A stretch of 5,553 nt of DNA, from the NCBI GenBank assembly GCA_021811025.1, contig JAJZPX010000146.1, positions 1 to 5,553 of the forward strand, read 5' to 3'. The notes beneath the pieces were generated by a model that did no database searches, was not told the DNA's origin, and worked only from the letters and a program-made list of their open reading frames with translations. The DNA is from Actinomycetes bacterium (lineage in GTDB: Bacteria > Actinomycetota > Coriobacteriia > Anaerosomatales > JAJZPX01). Position 1 is the first letter of the stretch; each line of letters starts with the position of its first letter. The translations under genes were made by a program, and so were the position numbers. This document shows, one piece after another, positions 5,482 to 5,553 of the stretch.

Positions 5482-5553
5482 GTTCAGCGACGTCCTACTC
5501 TCCCACGGCCTGACGCCGCAGTACCATCGGCGCTGGAGGGCTTAACTTCCGAG
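5482..5553 (-). rRNA. rrf: 5S ribosomal RNA, 3' part (5' end outside window)
   Basis: Read on the minus strand, the sequence has the conserved 5S landmarks in order: GAAGTTAAGCCC, CAGCGCCGATGGTACTG, a helix made by TGCGGC and GCCGTG around a short loop, then GTGGGAGAGTAGGACG. About 72 nt of a normal 115-120 nt molecule are present. The exact 3' end (around 5482, after CGCTGAAC) is estimated, since the 5' strand it would pair with is not visible. Its position suggests the end of an rRNA operon reading into this window. Confidence 0.92.

Overview
The window is high-GC bacterial DNA, most likely from the Actinomycetota and possibly from an anaerobic lineage such as the Coriobacteriia. The evidence is a dCTP deaminase that closely resembles my recollection of the mycobacterial bifunctional Dcd:Dut enzyme, a 5S rRNA 3' part of actinobacterial type, a B12-dependent (class II) ribonucleotide reductase, frequent GTG/TTG starts, and strong G/C third-position bias. 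The exact lineage is inference; no database could be searched.

Layout, in the direction of transcription of the minus strand (right to left). The right edge holds the 3' part of a 5S rRNA (5482-5553), presumably the end of an rRNA operon. About 160 nt further on is a 74-residue NifU C-terminal-domain protein (5095-5319), followed by a strong hairpin terminator (5041-5072). Next comes a well-defined promoter (TTGACG-16-TAGAAT, 4960-4987) overlaid by two NrdR-box-like sites whose starts are 31 bp apart. It drives nrdJ (2591-4870), and dcd (2019-2579) follows after 11 nt. This pair forms a dNTP-supply operon: NrdJ makes deoxyribonucleotides, and Dcd converts dCTP towards dUMP, the precursor of dTMP.

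Left part: a plus-strand FAD-dependent oxidoreductase of the geranylgeranyl-reductase type (917-2014) converges on dcd. Only 4 nt separate the two stop codons, and a perfect G+C hairpin covers both. Divergent from it across a 128-nt gap is a minus-strand gene for an 81-residue protein with eight cysteines (543-788). The beginning of that gene's neighbour, a HhH-GPD DNA-glycosylase-like protein (1-582, running off the left edge), overlaps its end.

Most of the window is core metabolism and is explained by known families. The two points most worth following are the promoter/NrdR architecture of nrdJ-dcd, and the overlapping pair of a small Cys-rich protein and a HhH-GPD glycosylase, whose joint function I cannot name. 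I saw no CRISPR array, insertion sequence, tRNA, attachment site or evident defence system.
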